A stretch of 42,945 nt of DNA from CAMYLR01 sp039590215 (GTDB lineage Bacteria > Gemmatimonadota > Gemmatimonadetes > JACCXV01 > JAHWKZ01). Positions 23,406 through 31,428 of the stretch are shown here, piece by piece. The notes below the pieces were generated by a model. That model worked only from the letters and a program-made list of their open reading frames with translations. It had not been told where the DNA came from and searched no databases. The stretch covers positions 1 through 42,945 of the forward strand of contig JBDHFX010000019.1 in NCBI GenBank assembly GCA_039590215.1. The letters are read 5' to 3'. The translations under genes and the position numbers were made by a program. The first letter of the stretch is position 1; every line of letters starts with the position of its first letter.

Positions 23406-24416
23406 ATGCACAGAGCACGCGTGTTTACAGGTGTTCTTGCGAGTTTGTGGATCGCGCTATTTGTCGTAGCGTGCCAGGAGCAGTCCACGTCACCCGTAGA
23501 CGTCGCTACTCCGGGTGGGTTAACACCGGCAAAGGCGGCAAGCAAAGCAAACGAGCAAGCCGTCCAGGTCTTCATTGACGGCGTGAATGCGGCGCTCGTG
23601 GGCGAAAACTACCAACTGGGGGTTGTCGAGTACATCACCTCCGGTGACAGCGAAGAGATGGGTCTGACCGTGTTGGCCAAGAATGTTGGCAACAAGCAGC
23701 TGGGGCACCATTTCATTCCCGGGGATCCAAACCGTCCCTGGGGCGCCGCTCCGCCTGGTATCAGCTGGGTCAATGATATGTCGGCTGACGGTGCCACCTC
23801 GAGTGGATTGAACGCCGCCACTACCTTTGCTGCGATCAGCCGCTCAATGGATACCTGGCAGGCGCAGAGCTGTTCGACGATCCCGCTGGTTTTCTTTGGG
23901 AACGCGCCGTTCGATATCGGCTTTGTACAGTTCCTGCAGGGTTTCGGCGGCTCGCCGGGCATCTTCGCCGATCTAACCCATGGCGGATGGTTGGCCGCGC
24001 CGTTCTGGGAGTCGATCGTGCCGGGTGGAAGCACCTTCATCCTCGGTGCGACGTTCACGTTCATCTTCATCGATTGTGCCGGCCCCGGTACCGGTCCGTG
24101 CGATAATGACGGCAACGGCAAGGCGGACACGGCATTCCGGGAGATCTACTACAACGACGCGTTCTTCTGGGATGACGACACGGTGAACGATCCGGGTCCA
24201 GATTTCGACGTCGAGACTGTGGCTACACACGAGATGGGTCACGGCTTGAGCCAGGGCCACTTCGGAATGATCGCCTTCAACCCAGCGGGGAAGCTCCTGA
24301 TCAGCCCCCGCGCGTCGATGAACGCGATCTACGCGGGCCCCTTCCGATCCTTGGCTGGAAGTGACAATGGTGGTCACTGCAGCATCTGGGCGAGTTGGCC
24401 GGTGTCAACGCACTAG
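23406..24416 (+). CDS. Zinc metalloprotease lipoprotein (matrixin-like)
   Basis: 336 residues from ATG 23406 with AGGAGG upstream. Signal peptide MHRARVFTGVLASLWIALFVVAC with lipobox VVAC. The catalytic motif is HEMGHGLSQGH, i.e. HExxHxxxxxH, a metzincin pattern with Ser in place of the usual conserved Gly. Before it lies CDNDGNGKAD, a D-x-D-x-G loop that could bind calcium. The end, SDNGGHCSIWASWPVSTH, is a complete and typical tail for this secreted family. It should act at the cell surface or in the periplasm; substrate unknown. A strong terminator follows, so it is transcribed on its own. Confidence 0.85.
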   Translation: MHRARVFTGVLASLWIALFVVACQEQSTSPVDVATPGGLTPAKAASKANEQAVQVFIDGVNAALVGENYQLGVVEYITSGDSEEMGLTVLAKNVGNKQLGHHFIPGDPNRPWGAAPPGISWVNDMSADGATSSGLNAATTFAAISRSMDTWQAQSCSTIPLVFFGNAPFDIGFVQFLQGFGGSPGIFADLTHGGWLAAPFWESIVPGGSTFILGATFTFIFIDCAGPGTGPCDNDGNGKADTAFREIYYNDAFFWDDDTVNDPGPDFDVETVATHEMGHGLSQGHFGMIAFNPAGKLLISPRASMNAIYAGPFRSLAGSDNGGHCSIWASWPVSTH

Positions 24417-24459
24417 TCAACACTCACCAGCTGCCACAGCTATGGCGGTATGGTGTCGG

Positions 24460-24495
24460 CCGGCGGCGGGGAAACCCGCCGCCGGTTCTCTTTTT
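24460..24495 (+). terminator. Rho-independent terminator
   Basis: CCGGCGGCGGG (24460-24470) and CCCGCCGCCGG (24475-24485) form an 11-bp GC stem with GAAA loop, followed by TTCTCTTTTT (24486-24495). It ends the metalloprotease transcript. Confidence 0.93.
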
Positions 24496-24540
24496 GGGCA
24501 TCGAGTCGCCCGACCAGCTCTGCCCGGATAACTTGCTTTG

Positions 24541-25089
24541 GTGCCCCCTGGCGCTATTGAAACCGTAGGCTCGGGTTCAAACCTGGAGCTCAAGGCCAGA
24601 ATCGCTGACCTGGACTCGGCCCGTGAACGCGTTCGAGCACTGGGTGCTGAGCGGCAGGGTGCCGAGCACCAGGTCGATCAGTACTATCAGGTACCGAGAG
24701 GGCGCATCAAGCTGCGACGGTCGTCGCTCGATGGCGCGCACCTCATCGTGTACTTGAGGCCGAATGATGTAAGTGCCAGTGTGTCAACGTTTCACAGGCT
24801 GCCGGTCGATCGGCCCGAGGAGCTGGCGGACACCCTGGCGGCGATCTTCGGGGCCGGCCCGATCGTCGACAAGGAGCGCGAGGTTTGGTGGTGGAAGGAC
24901 GTCCGGGTCCATCTCGATCAGGTGGCCGGGCTCGGGACGTTTGTCGAGTTCGAGGCTCGATTGGACACGATCGGTGATCAGGGCGAGGCGGGGGGCTTGA
25001 TCGACCAACTGACCCAGCAGCTCGGTATCGAATCGAGTGACCTCATCAGCGATTCCTACGGAGAGATGACATGCCCAACGACAGCCTGA
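24541..25089 (+). CDS. CYTH-domain protein (class IV adenylate cyclase / thiamine triphosphatase-like)
   Basis: 182 residues from GTG 24541 (TTG 24538 adds one). CYTH folds bind polyphosphate substrates in a barrel. Present: NLELKARIADLDSARERV (the ExExK-type first strand), VDQYYQVPRGRIKLRR, VDKEREVWWWKDVRVHLD and LGTFVEFEARLD. The ExK and basic residues of the tunnel are kept. The actual activity (adenylate cyclase CyaB, triphosphatase, or another) is open. It overlaps the next gene by 19 nt and begins a run of five translationally coupled genes. Confidence 0.87.
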   Translation: MPPGAIETVGSGSNLELKARIADLDSARERVRALGAERQGAEHQVDQYYQVPRGRIKLRRSSLDGAHLIVYLRPNDVSASVSTFHRLPVDRPEELADTLAAIFGAGPIVDKEREVWWWKDVRVHLDQVAGLGTFVEFEARLDTIGDQGEAGGLIDQLTQQLGIESSDLISDSYGEMTCPTTA

Positions 25090-25340
25090 GTAATCGGCTC
25101 GCGGCCGAGCCCGTTCTTATCGATTGTCCGATCTGTCGCCATCGCGAGCAGATGGAATCGCCTACCGGTCGCTGTGGCCAGTGCGGGTCGGAGATCTCGC
25201 TGTTCGACAACGCCGGGTCCGCGAAGGAGGCACTGAATGCGCTGGTCGATAGTGGCCGCGTCGCTTACCAGCGCAAGGCCGGAAAGAAGATCTATGCGGT
25301 CATCGCCAACCGATCGTTCTCGCGCCCATCGGATTCGTGA
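25071..25340 (+). CDS. Small zinc-ribbon protein
   Basis: 89 residues from ATG 25071. An N-terminal CPIC and CGQCG pair make a four-cysteine zinc ribbon (about residues 19-43), followed by an acidic/helical stretch and a strand-rich basic tail (GRVAYQRKAGKKIYAVIA). The family is not recognised. Possible roles are nucleic-acid or protein binding. The start overlaps the CYTH gene and the stop overlaps the ABC ATPase start (GTGA), so it is made together with its neighbours. The Cys spacing and position in the coupled run argue that it is a real gene. Confidence 0.72.
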   Translation: MPNDSLSNRLAAEPVLIDCPICRHREQMESPTGRCGQCGSEISLFDNAGSAKEALNALVDSGRVAYQRKAGKKIYAVIANRSFSRPSDS

Positions 25341-26407
25341 CCGCTTCGAAGAGCCAGCCGATCGATCAACTCGACTTGAGCATCTCGTCCCAATCTTCGC
25401 GCATCGATACTGAGGCGGAGACTCCCTCGACCGAGCCCAGTCAGACCGAAGAGCAACCCGCTGTGTTCGCAGCCCAACCCCAGGATGATGGCACGCCGCT
25501 GATCGTGGCCCGCGACCTGGTGAAGGCGTACGCCGACGAGCCGGTCGTGAAGGGTATCGACTTCGAGGTCCGACGTGGCGAGTGCTTGGGCGTGCTGGGT
25601 CCCAACGGAGCCGGGAAGACAACGACGATCAACATGATCGCTTGCTTCGTCGGCGTCGGATCAGGCGACCTGGAGGTGTTTGGTTTTCCGGTCAAGGGCG
25701 GCCAGCGACGGATAAAGAGCCGCTTGGGGATCGTCTCGCAGGAGAACAACCTGGACCCCGACCTGACGGTGCTCAAGAACCTGCTCGTCTTTGGACGTTA
25801 CTTCGGGCTGCCGTACGGCGAGCGGAGGCTGCGCGCCGAGGAGCTGCTCGAGTTCGTGCAGCTCGGCGACAAACGCGACGCCCACATCCGTGAGCTCTCC
25901 GGCGGCATGCAGCGCCGGCTGACGCTGGCGAGGGCGTTGATCTCGAACCCGGAGCTACTGATCCTCGACGAGCCGACGACCGGACTCGATCCGCAGGCCC
26001 GCCACGTCGTGTGGCAGAAGCTGAGGGCCCTCAACCGGGCCGGTGTCACGATGCTCCTTACGACCCACTACATGGAAGAGGCCGAGCAGCTCTGCGATCG
26101 ACTGTTGATCATGGATCGCGGGGAGATCGTGGTGCGAGGCACTCCAGCCGATCTTATCGCCGAGCATATTGGCGCCGAAGTGATCGAGTGCTTTCTGCGT
26201 GGTGACGACGACGAAGAGGCGATCGCCGCGCTGCATTCGACCGCTGACCACGTCGAGCAGGCGGGCGACGAGGTGTACGGCTTCTTCCGCAATGCCGACG
26301 CGGCCCGCGAGATCCTGCCCAGGATGGCCAGTCTCGATTTCATCCACCGCCGGGCGACGCTCGAAGACGTCTTTCTAAAGCTCACCGGCCGCGAGCTCCG
26401 CGATTGA
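25337..26407 (+). CDS. ABC transporter ATPase (DrrA/NodI-like) with an N-terminal extension
   Basis: 356 residues from GTG 25337. Walker A GPNGAGKTT, Q-loop SQENNL, signature LSGGMQRR, Walker B LLILDEP and the H-loop TTHYMEEAEQ are all present. A C-terminal ~100-residue acidic domain follows. The first ~55 residues (Ser/Gln/Glu-rich, no fold seen) are extra compared with usual family members; an internal start is possible. It pairs with the ABC-2 permease at 26404 (TTGA overlap) as an exporter, perhaps of a drug, lipid or polysaccharide. It shares a coupled message with the CYTH, zinc-ribbon and eIF2B-like genes. Confidence 0.9.
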   Translation: MTASKSQPIDQLDLSISSQSSRIDTEAETPSTEPSQTEEQPAVFAAQPQDDGTPLIVARDLVKAYADEPVVKGIDFEVRRGECLGVLGPNGAGKTTTINMIACFVGVGSGDLEVFGFPVKGGQRRIKSRLGIVSQENNLDPDLTVLKNLLVFGRYFGLPYGERRLRAEELLEFVQLGDKRDAHIRELSGGMQRRLTLARALISNPELLILDEPTTGLDPQARHVVWQKLRALNRAGVTMLLTTHYMEEAEQLCDRLLIMDRGEIVVRGTPADLIAEHIGAEVIECFLRGDDDEEAIAALHSTADHVEQAGDEVYGFFRNADAAREILPRMASLDFIHRRATLEDVFLKLTGRELRD

Positions 26408-27186
26408 GTGCCATCGCCGTACCCGTGGATTGGGTACGCGGCGCCAGCCGCGTGTGGTCACGAAACTTCGAGTCGTGGAAGGACTTCGCGGCGGCGTCGC
26501 TGGTCGGCACGTTGGCCGAGCCGATCTTGACGCTGCTCGCAATCGGCTATGGCCTGGGTCGGTTCGTGAATCCGATCGACGGCCAGCCGTACGTGGCGTT
26601 TCTGGCACCCGGTCTGATCGCGTCGACGGCGATGACGGCGGCGGCGTTCGAGACGACGTTCGGATCGTTCACGAGATTGACCGAGCAGCGGACGTTTGAG
26701 GCGATCGTGAAGACGCCGGTCGCGGTCGAGGAGATCGTCGCCGGCGACATCTTCTGGGGAGCGTCGAAAGGGGCGCTCGGAGGCACGTTCGTGTTGGTGA
26801 TCATGGCGTTCCTGGGTCTGGTCAACTCGCCGGTAGCGATCGCGGCGCTGGGGGTGGCGTTCGTGGTCGGCGTCATGTTCGGTGCCCTCGGGATGGCGTA
26901 CACCGCGCTATGCCCATCGTACACTTTCTTCAACTACTTTTTCACTCTCGTCATCACCGTCATGTACCTGTTCAGCGGCGTTTTCTTCCCGCTAACCGGC
27001 CTGCCTGAGTGGGCGGTGGCGGCGGCTCAGTTCCTGCCACTGACGCATGCCGTAGTGCTTACACGGACGCTCACGACCGGCGTCCCGACCCCGGATCTGT
27101 GGATGCACGCCGGGGTGCTGGCACTCTTTACCGTTGGAGCCTTCTGGCTCGCCACGCGCCTCATCCGGCGACGACTCATTCGTTGA
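26404..27186 (+). CDS. ABC-2 type transporter permease (NodJ-like)
   Basis: 260 residues from TTG 26404, with the TTGA overlap of the ATPase stop. Six hydrophobic segments, a cytoplasmic loop before the second helix and the family tail LFSGVFFPLTGLPEWAVAAAQFLPLTHAVVL, typical of NodJ/DrrB permeases. With the preceding ATPase it forms an inner-membrane exporter. Its stop again overlaps the next start (TTGA at 27183). Confidence 0.88.
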   Translation: MSAIAVPVDWVRGASRVWSRNFESWKDFAAASLVGTLAEPILTLLAIGYGLGRFVNPIDGQPYVAFLAPGLIASTAMTAAAFETTFGSFTRLTEQRTFEAIVKTPVAVEEIVAGDIFWGASKGALGGTFVLVIMAFLGLVNSPVAIAALGVAFVVGVMFGALGMAYTALCPSYTFFNYFFTLVITVMYLFSGVFFPLTGLPEWAVAAAQFLPLTHAVVLTRTLTTGVPTPDLWMHAGVLALFTVGAFWLATRLIRRRLIR

Positions 27187-28094
27187 CGACGAAACTCGTT
27201 CCAGAACTCGAGACGATCGCGGCCGATCGGCGCCGTGGGGCGGCCGAGGTCGCCCATAAGCTGATCACATGGGGTGAGGGCTGGGTAGACGATTCTGGCA
27301 CACACGTGGCGGAGGCGACTACGCAGCTGGTCGACGTCGCACGGTCGCAGGCGGCGCTGGCGCCGGTGCTGAGGATCGCCAACGATTTTCTGGTCGAGCT
27401 GGAGCGTCGCGAGGGGGTGGACGAAACCGCTGTCCGTGAGAGCATCGCTAGAGTTGCCACTGGTTGGCGCAAGCGGTTGGCAGCGGCAGCCGAGTCGATC
27501 CGGTTGCATCTGTGTCGCGCGATCGAGGGCGTCGAGGTGATCTATACGTACTCCGCTTCGAGCACGGTCCGGCGCGCGATCGAATCCCACCATGCGGCCG
27601 GTAACTGGTTCCAGATCGTCATGTCCGAGAGCCGACCGGGGAGCGAAGGCTCACGCATGGCGGCGGGATTGGCCGAGCGCGGTGTCCCGGTCAAGCTCGG
27701 CATCGACGCCTGGCTGTGGGGTGCGCTCGAAGATGAAGGCGCGCTGTTGTTGGGTGCCGACGCGCTGCTGCCAGGCCGTTGGGTCAACAAGGTCGGCTCA
27801 CATGCCCTCGTCGCGCGGGCGGCTGACCGGGGAATCGAGGTTATCGTAGCGGCCGATACGACCAAGCGGCTGCCACAACCGTTGGCCCAATTGCCGCGCG
27901 TCTATGATCGCGATCCGGCCGAGATCGTCTTTAAGCCTCCGCCGTCGCTCGACGCCTGCAACGTCTACTTCGAAGAGATCCCGTACACTGCCGTCGATCG
28001 GCTGATCACCGAGCGCGGGGTCACCCGGCCTGAGGATCTGCGATCGGGAGACGTGGAGGTCGCGGCCGCGCTTACGCCGTACTCACACGAGTAG
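27183..28094 (+). CDS. Standalone eIF2B-family protein
   Basis: 303 residues from TTG 27183. N-terminal helical half, then the IF-2B sugar-phosphate-like fold: VIYTYSASSTVRRAI, VMSESRPGSEG, PVKLGIDAWLWGAL, LLLGADALLPGRWVNKVGSHAL and EEIPYTAVDRLITERGV near the end. Bacterial members relate to ribose-1,5-bisphosphate and methylthioribose-1-phosphate isomerases, but this short group is distinct and its function unknown. It is coupled to an ABC exporter and overlaps the 3' end of addA by 23 nt in convergent orientation. Confidence 0.82.
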   Translation: MTTKLVPELETIAADRRRGAAEVAHKLITWGEGWVDDSGTHVAEATTQLVDVARSQAALAPVLRIANDFLVELERREGVDETAVRESIARVATGWRKRLAAAAESIRLHLCRAIEGVEVIYTYSASSTVRRAIESHHAAGNWFQIVMSESRPGSEGSRMAAGLAERGVPVKLGIDAWLWGALEDEGALLLGADALLPGRWVNKVGSHALVARAADRGIEVIVAADTTKRLPQPLAQLPRVYDRDPAEIVFKPPPSLDACNVYFEEIPYTAVDRLITERGVTRPEDLRSGDVEVAAALTPYSHE

Positions 28095-31000
28095 CGAGCA
28101 CGTCGACGATACGGCTTTCGAGCTCGGCTAACGCATCGCGGTCCCACTCGAGGTCACGGTGCTCAGTTCCGTCGACGTGCCACACCCGACCATTGACTCG
28201 CTCGAGATCGAGAGCCGCCGCAGTGGCCAACGCGTAGACCGCCAGTTGCGCATCGTGGAAGGCGTCCAGGTCGGGGTTCGGACCGCCGAACTTGTAGTCC
28301 CAAACCCACCATTCGCCGTCGGTATCCTGCCACAGACAGTCGATCGTTCCGACGACGGTTCCGGCGTGCGGTAGGGAGAGCCGAAACGGGTGCTCGCGGT
28401 CGACCTGTTGGGCGGTGCCGAGAATCGGCTGCACGTGGTCCTCGATGAACTCGGCCAGCATTGGGATCTCGTCCGCGTCCACGCCGACGACGCGACTCAA
28501 CCAATCGTTCAGGTCGAACTCATTCGGCGGATCTAGCGGGATCCGCTGCAACGCTTCGTGACCGATCAGACCGCGCCAACGCGCGGCGCGCATCGAATCG
28601 TGTGCCGCAGCAGCGCGTGGACCGGTACCGGCCGGCAAACCAGCCAACAGCGCGGCCACCTCGCGAGCAGTCGTGTCACCCAGCGCAGTCGGCAATCGCT
28701 CCGAGTACGGTCGCCCTGGGCCGGGCACGTCGGGCTCGACAGCCGTCGCGGCCGCAAAGCGCGCGGCCCATTCCGATTGAGATGGGGTTACCAGACCCGA
28801 GTCGTCGCGCTGAGCAAACGTTTCGACCAGCTCGAGCCAGACATTGCCTTTGACCCCGGCGGAGAGGATCAAGTGATCGCGGGCCCGGGTCGACGCCACG
28901 TAGAGCAGCCGTGCCTCCTCGGCCGCGTCGCGTTCCTTTGCGCGCTCCTTGGCGTGTTCGTGGGACAGCGTCGGCGTCCAATTGCCCAATGTGTCATCCC
29001 ACCGATTGGCGACGATGCCAAGTTCCGAGTCGAAAGCGACCTCGTCGATTCTGAAGCGCGATCTCGATCCGATATCGGCCACCACCACGATCGGGAACTC
29101 GAGGCCCTTGGCTTGATGGATCGACATGATTACCGCGCGGTTGCCGGCGTCGGGGAGTGGGGCATCGCGCTCGCGCGGTGGCACGTTGGTGCGCCGCCTG
29201 AGCCCCGCGGCCCACTCGGCCAACAGCTTGACCCCGTCACGCGGCGCGCGATCGGCGACCGAAATCAGCCGCCGCAGGTTCGCGCGTCGTTGGGCACGGT
29301 CGGGTAACGCATCGACGATCGCCGTGTACGCGGTTCTGTCGAGCAGCCACGCCAGCGTGTCTCCCGGGGGTTCGGTGTCCGCCCGGCTCGCCAGCTCGTC
29401 GAGGGTCGATCGAGCGTCTTCGATCACCGCCAGCTCCTCGTCTGATAAGACACTCTCCGGCGAGGCGAACACGTGATCGCGAAGCGGTGACCCCGAGCGT
29501 CGATCCCAACCGCGCGCCAACCGATAGATTGCGTCATCGGTCAGCCCGGCCATCGGCGAGCGCAGAAACGCGATCAACGGGATCGGATCTTTAGGCGTGA
29601 GCGCGGCATCGATTGCGTTCAAGCAATCGTAGACCTCTTGGCGCAAGTAGAACGAACCGCTGCCGACCACAACCGACTCCAACCCGACCGCTTGCAACGC
29701 GTGACGATACGGCTCGACGTCGGTCATGCGGCGCAGCAACACCGCGAAGTCGCCGGGATTGGCGGGTCGACTCTCTCCGCTCACCGGGTCTTGGATCCGG
29801 ATCACGTCCGCCGAAGTGGGGTCGCAAGCGACCTTTAGCCGGATGGCGAGCGCGCGTGCTTCGTGCTCGCGCTGCGAAACCGCTGGTCTCGCTTTCTGCC
29901 CGTCAGTTTCGCCGCTCGCATCGAACGGTCGCAGGAACTCGACCGCTGGCTTGCCGCTGGGTTGTCGATGTGCGATCTGCTCTTCGTAGGGCGTCTGGCC
30001 CGCGTGTGTATCGGGATCGAGCACGTCTGGAAAGAACGCGTTGTGGAACGCGACCAGCTCGGGTCGCGATCGGTAGTTGGATCGCAGAATCCTGATCGCC
30101 CCTCGCTGCTCGGCCTCGATCGCCAGCTCGCGGTAGGCCTCTACGCGGGCGCCGCGAAAGCCGTAGATCGCTTGCTTGGCGTCGCCCACGACGCACCATC
30201 TTGGAGCGGCCTCGGTACTTTGACCGGGCATCGGCTCGGCGTCGATCAGCAACGTCAGGATCTCCTGCTGGACCGGGTCGGTGTCTTGGTGCTCGTCGAC
30301 CAGCACGGCGCGAAAGCGCTCCGAATAGTGTCGCCGAACTTCCGGGTGACGGATCAGCAGGCCCCGGGTTCGCAGTAGCAGGTCGTCGTAGTCGAGCACG
30401 CGCCGGCTGATCCGCGCATCGCGGTAGGCGGCGCGAATCGAAACCGCCAGCGCGGGCCAGCAACCCAGCTCGGCTTGATGCTCGAGCTCGGAGCGTGCGC
30501 CGCGCAGCAAGGTGATTGCGCCTCGCGCCGCGTGACGGAGCTCAGTCGCGCCTTGGAAGCGCCAGCTATGGGCTGGGGCGTTACACGCTTGGTCGAGACT
30601 CTCCTCGTTGGCGGGCGTAGGGTCGCTGCTCCATGCGGCGTACGTATCTTCGATGGTTTTCAGATAATATTTCGCCTTGGGTGACTTGAGGTTCGCCTTG
30701 TGTGCCGCGGCGACCACCGTCTCCACCGCTGTGGCTACCGACTGCGGAAGATCGTACTCGATCGCTGCGGCGATCTGTTCAAGTTGCTTTTCGAACCGCA
30801 CGATCGGTTGGCGCGGCTCCCACCCCGCTGTGCGAATCGCTTGCACGAGGTGAACCAGTCGCTCGCCAGCCCTGGCGAGCCCCAGGAGTTGCACCGCACT
30901 CCGGGCCGCGAGATCGCCGCCCGCGACCCCGCGGTGCAGGGTCTCGACGGCGACGCTCATGAGAAGCTCCTGGGCGACATCGTCGGACAGGACCGAGAAC

Positions 31001-31428
31001 CCCGGATCGATGTTGGCCTCCAGCGGATGGCGACGCAGCACACCGGCGCAGAAGGCGTGAAAGGTCGAGATCGGAGCAGCCTCGAGTTGTCGGCGATGCT
31101 CCGGATCGGAGATCACCTCGCGGATCCGTTCCTTGATCTCACGCGCGGCGCGCTCGGTAAACGTGAGGCAGAGGATCCGCTCCGGACCGAAGTCATCGCT
31201 CGCGATGCCGACCGACTCCGGTGACTCGACGAGGTTGGCGTACAGCTCGACCAGCGTGCGGGTCTTGCCCGAGCCGGCGCCGGCGGTCACGACCAGATCG
31301 TCCTCGAACCTGACGACGGCGAGCTGCTCGGGGGACAGCTCTCGCTCGTCCGATGATCGCGTGCCCGTGTCGGTCACATCGCGGATCCCGATCCGCTCAG
31401 CGAGCGACAGCTCGAGCTGGTTGCTCAT
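28072..31428 (-). CDS. addA: AddA-type helicase-nuclease subunit
   Basis: 1118 residues from ATG 31428, which overlaps the addB stop (ATGA); the longer frame to 31518 has no support. UvrD-like helicase: Walker A TAGAGSGKT, TFTERAAREIKERI, VLVDEHQDTDPVQQ, GDAKQAIYGFRGA, MSIHQAKGLEF and LLYVASTRARDHLIL. The C-terminal PD-(D/E)XK nuclease shows GTIDCLWQ, WWVWDYKFGG and QLAVYALA. With AddB it resects double-strand breaks for RecA. The whole protein is intact, in contrast to several damaged genes elsewhere in the window. Confidence 0.91.
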   Translation of the reverse strand: MSNQLELSLAERIGIRDVTDTGTRSSDERELSPEQLAVVRFEDDLVVTAGAGSGKTRTLVELYANLVESPESVGIASDDFGPERILCLTFTERAAREIKERIREVISDPEHRRQLEAAPISTFHAFCAGVLRRHPLEANIDPGFSVLSDDVAQELLMSVAVETLHRGVAGGDLAARSAVQLLGLARAGERLVHLVQAIRTAGWEPRQPIVRFEKQLEQIAAAIEYDLPQSVATAVETVVAAAHKANLKSPKAKYYLKTIEDTYAAWSSDPTPANEESLDQACNAPAHSWRFQGATELRHAARGAITLLRGARSELEHQAELGCWPALAVSIRAAYRDARISRRVLDYDDLLLRTRGLLIRHPEVRRHYSERFRAVLVDEHQDTDPVQQEILTLLIDAEPMPGQSTEAAPRWCVVGDAKQAIYGFRGARVEAYRELAIEAEQRGAIRILRSNYRSRPELVAFHNAFFPDVLDPDTHAGQTPYEEQIAHRQPSGKPAVEFLRPFDASGETDGQKARPAVSQREHEARALAIRLKVACDPTSADVIRIQDPVSGESRPANPGDFAVLLRRMTDVEPYRHALQAVGLESVVVGSGSFYLRQEVYDCLNAIDAALTPKDPIPLIAFLRSPMAGLTDDAIYRLARGWDRRSGSPLRDHVFASPESVLSDEELAVIEDARSTLDELASRADTEPPGDTLAWLLDRTAYTAIVDALPDRAQRRANLRRLISVADRAPRDGVKLLAEWAAGLRRRTNVPPRERDAPLPDAGNRAVIMSIHQAKGLEFPIVVVADIGSRSRFRIDEVAFDSELGIVANRWDDTLGNWTPTLSHEHAKERAKERDAAEEARLLYVASTRARDHLILSAGVKGNVWLELVETFAQRDDSGLVTPSQSEWAARFAAATAVEPDVPGPGRPYSERLPTALGDTTAREVAALLAGLPAGTGPRAAAAHDSMRAARWRGLIGHEALQRIPLDPPNEFDLNDWLSRVVGVDADEIPMLAEFIEDHVQPILGTAQQVDREHPFRLSLPHAGTVVGTIDCLWQDTDGEWWVWDYKFGGPNPDLDAFHDAQLAVYALATAAALDLERVNGRVWHVDGTEHRDLEWDRDALAELESRIVDVLATRVSTA

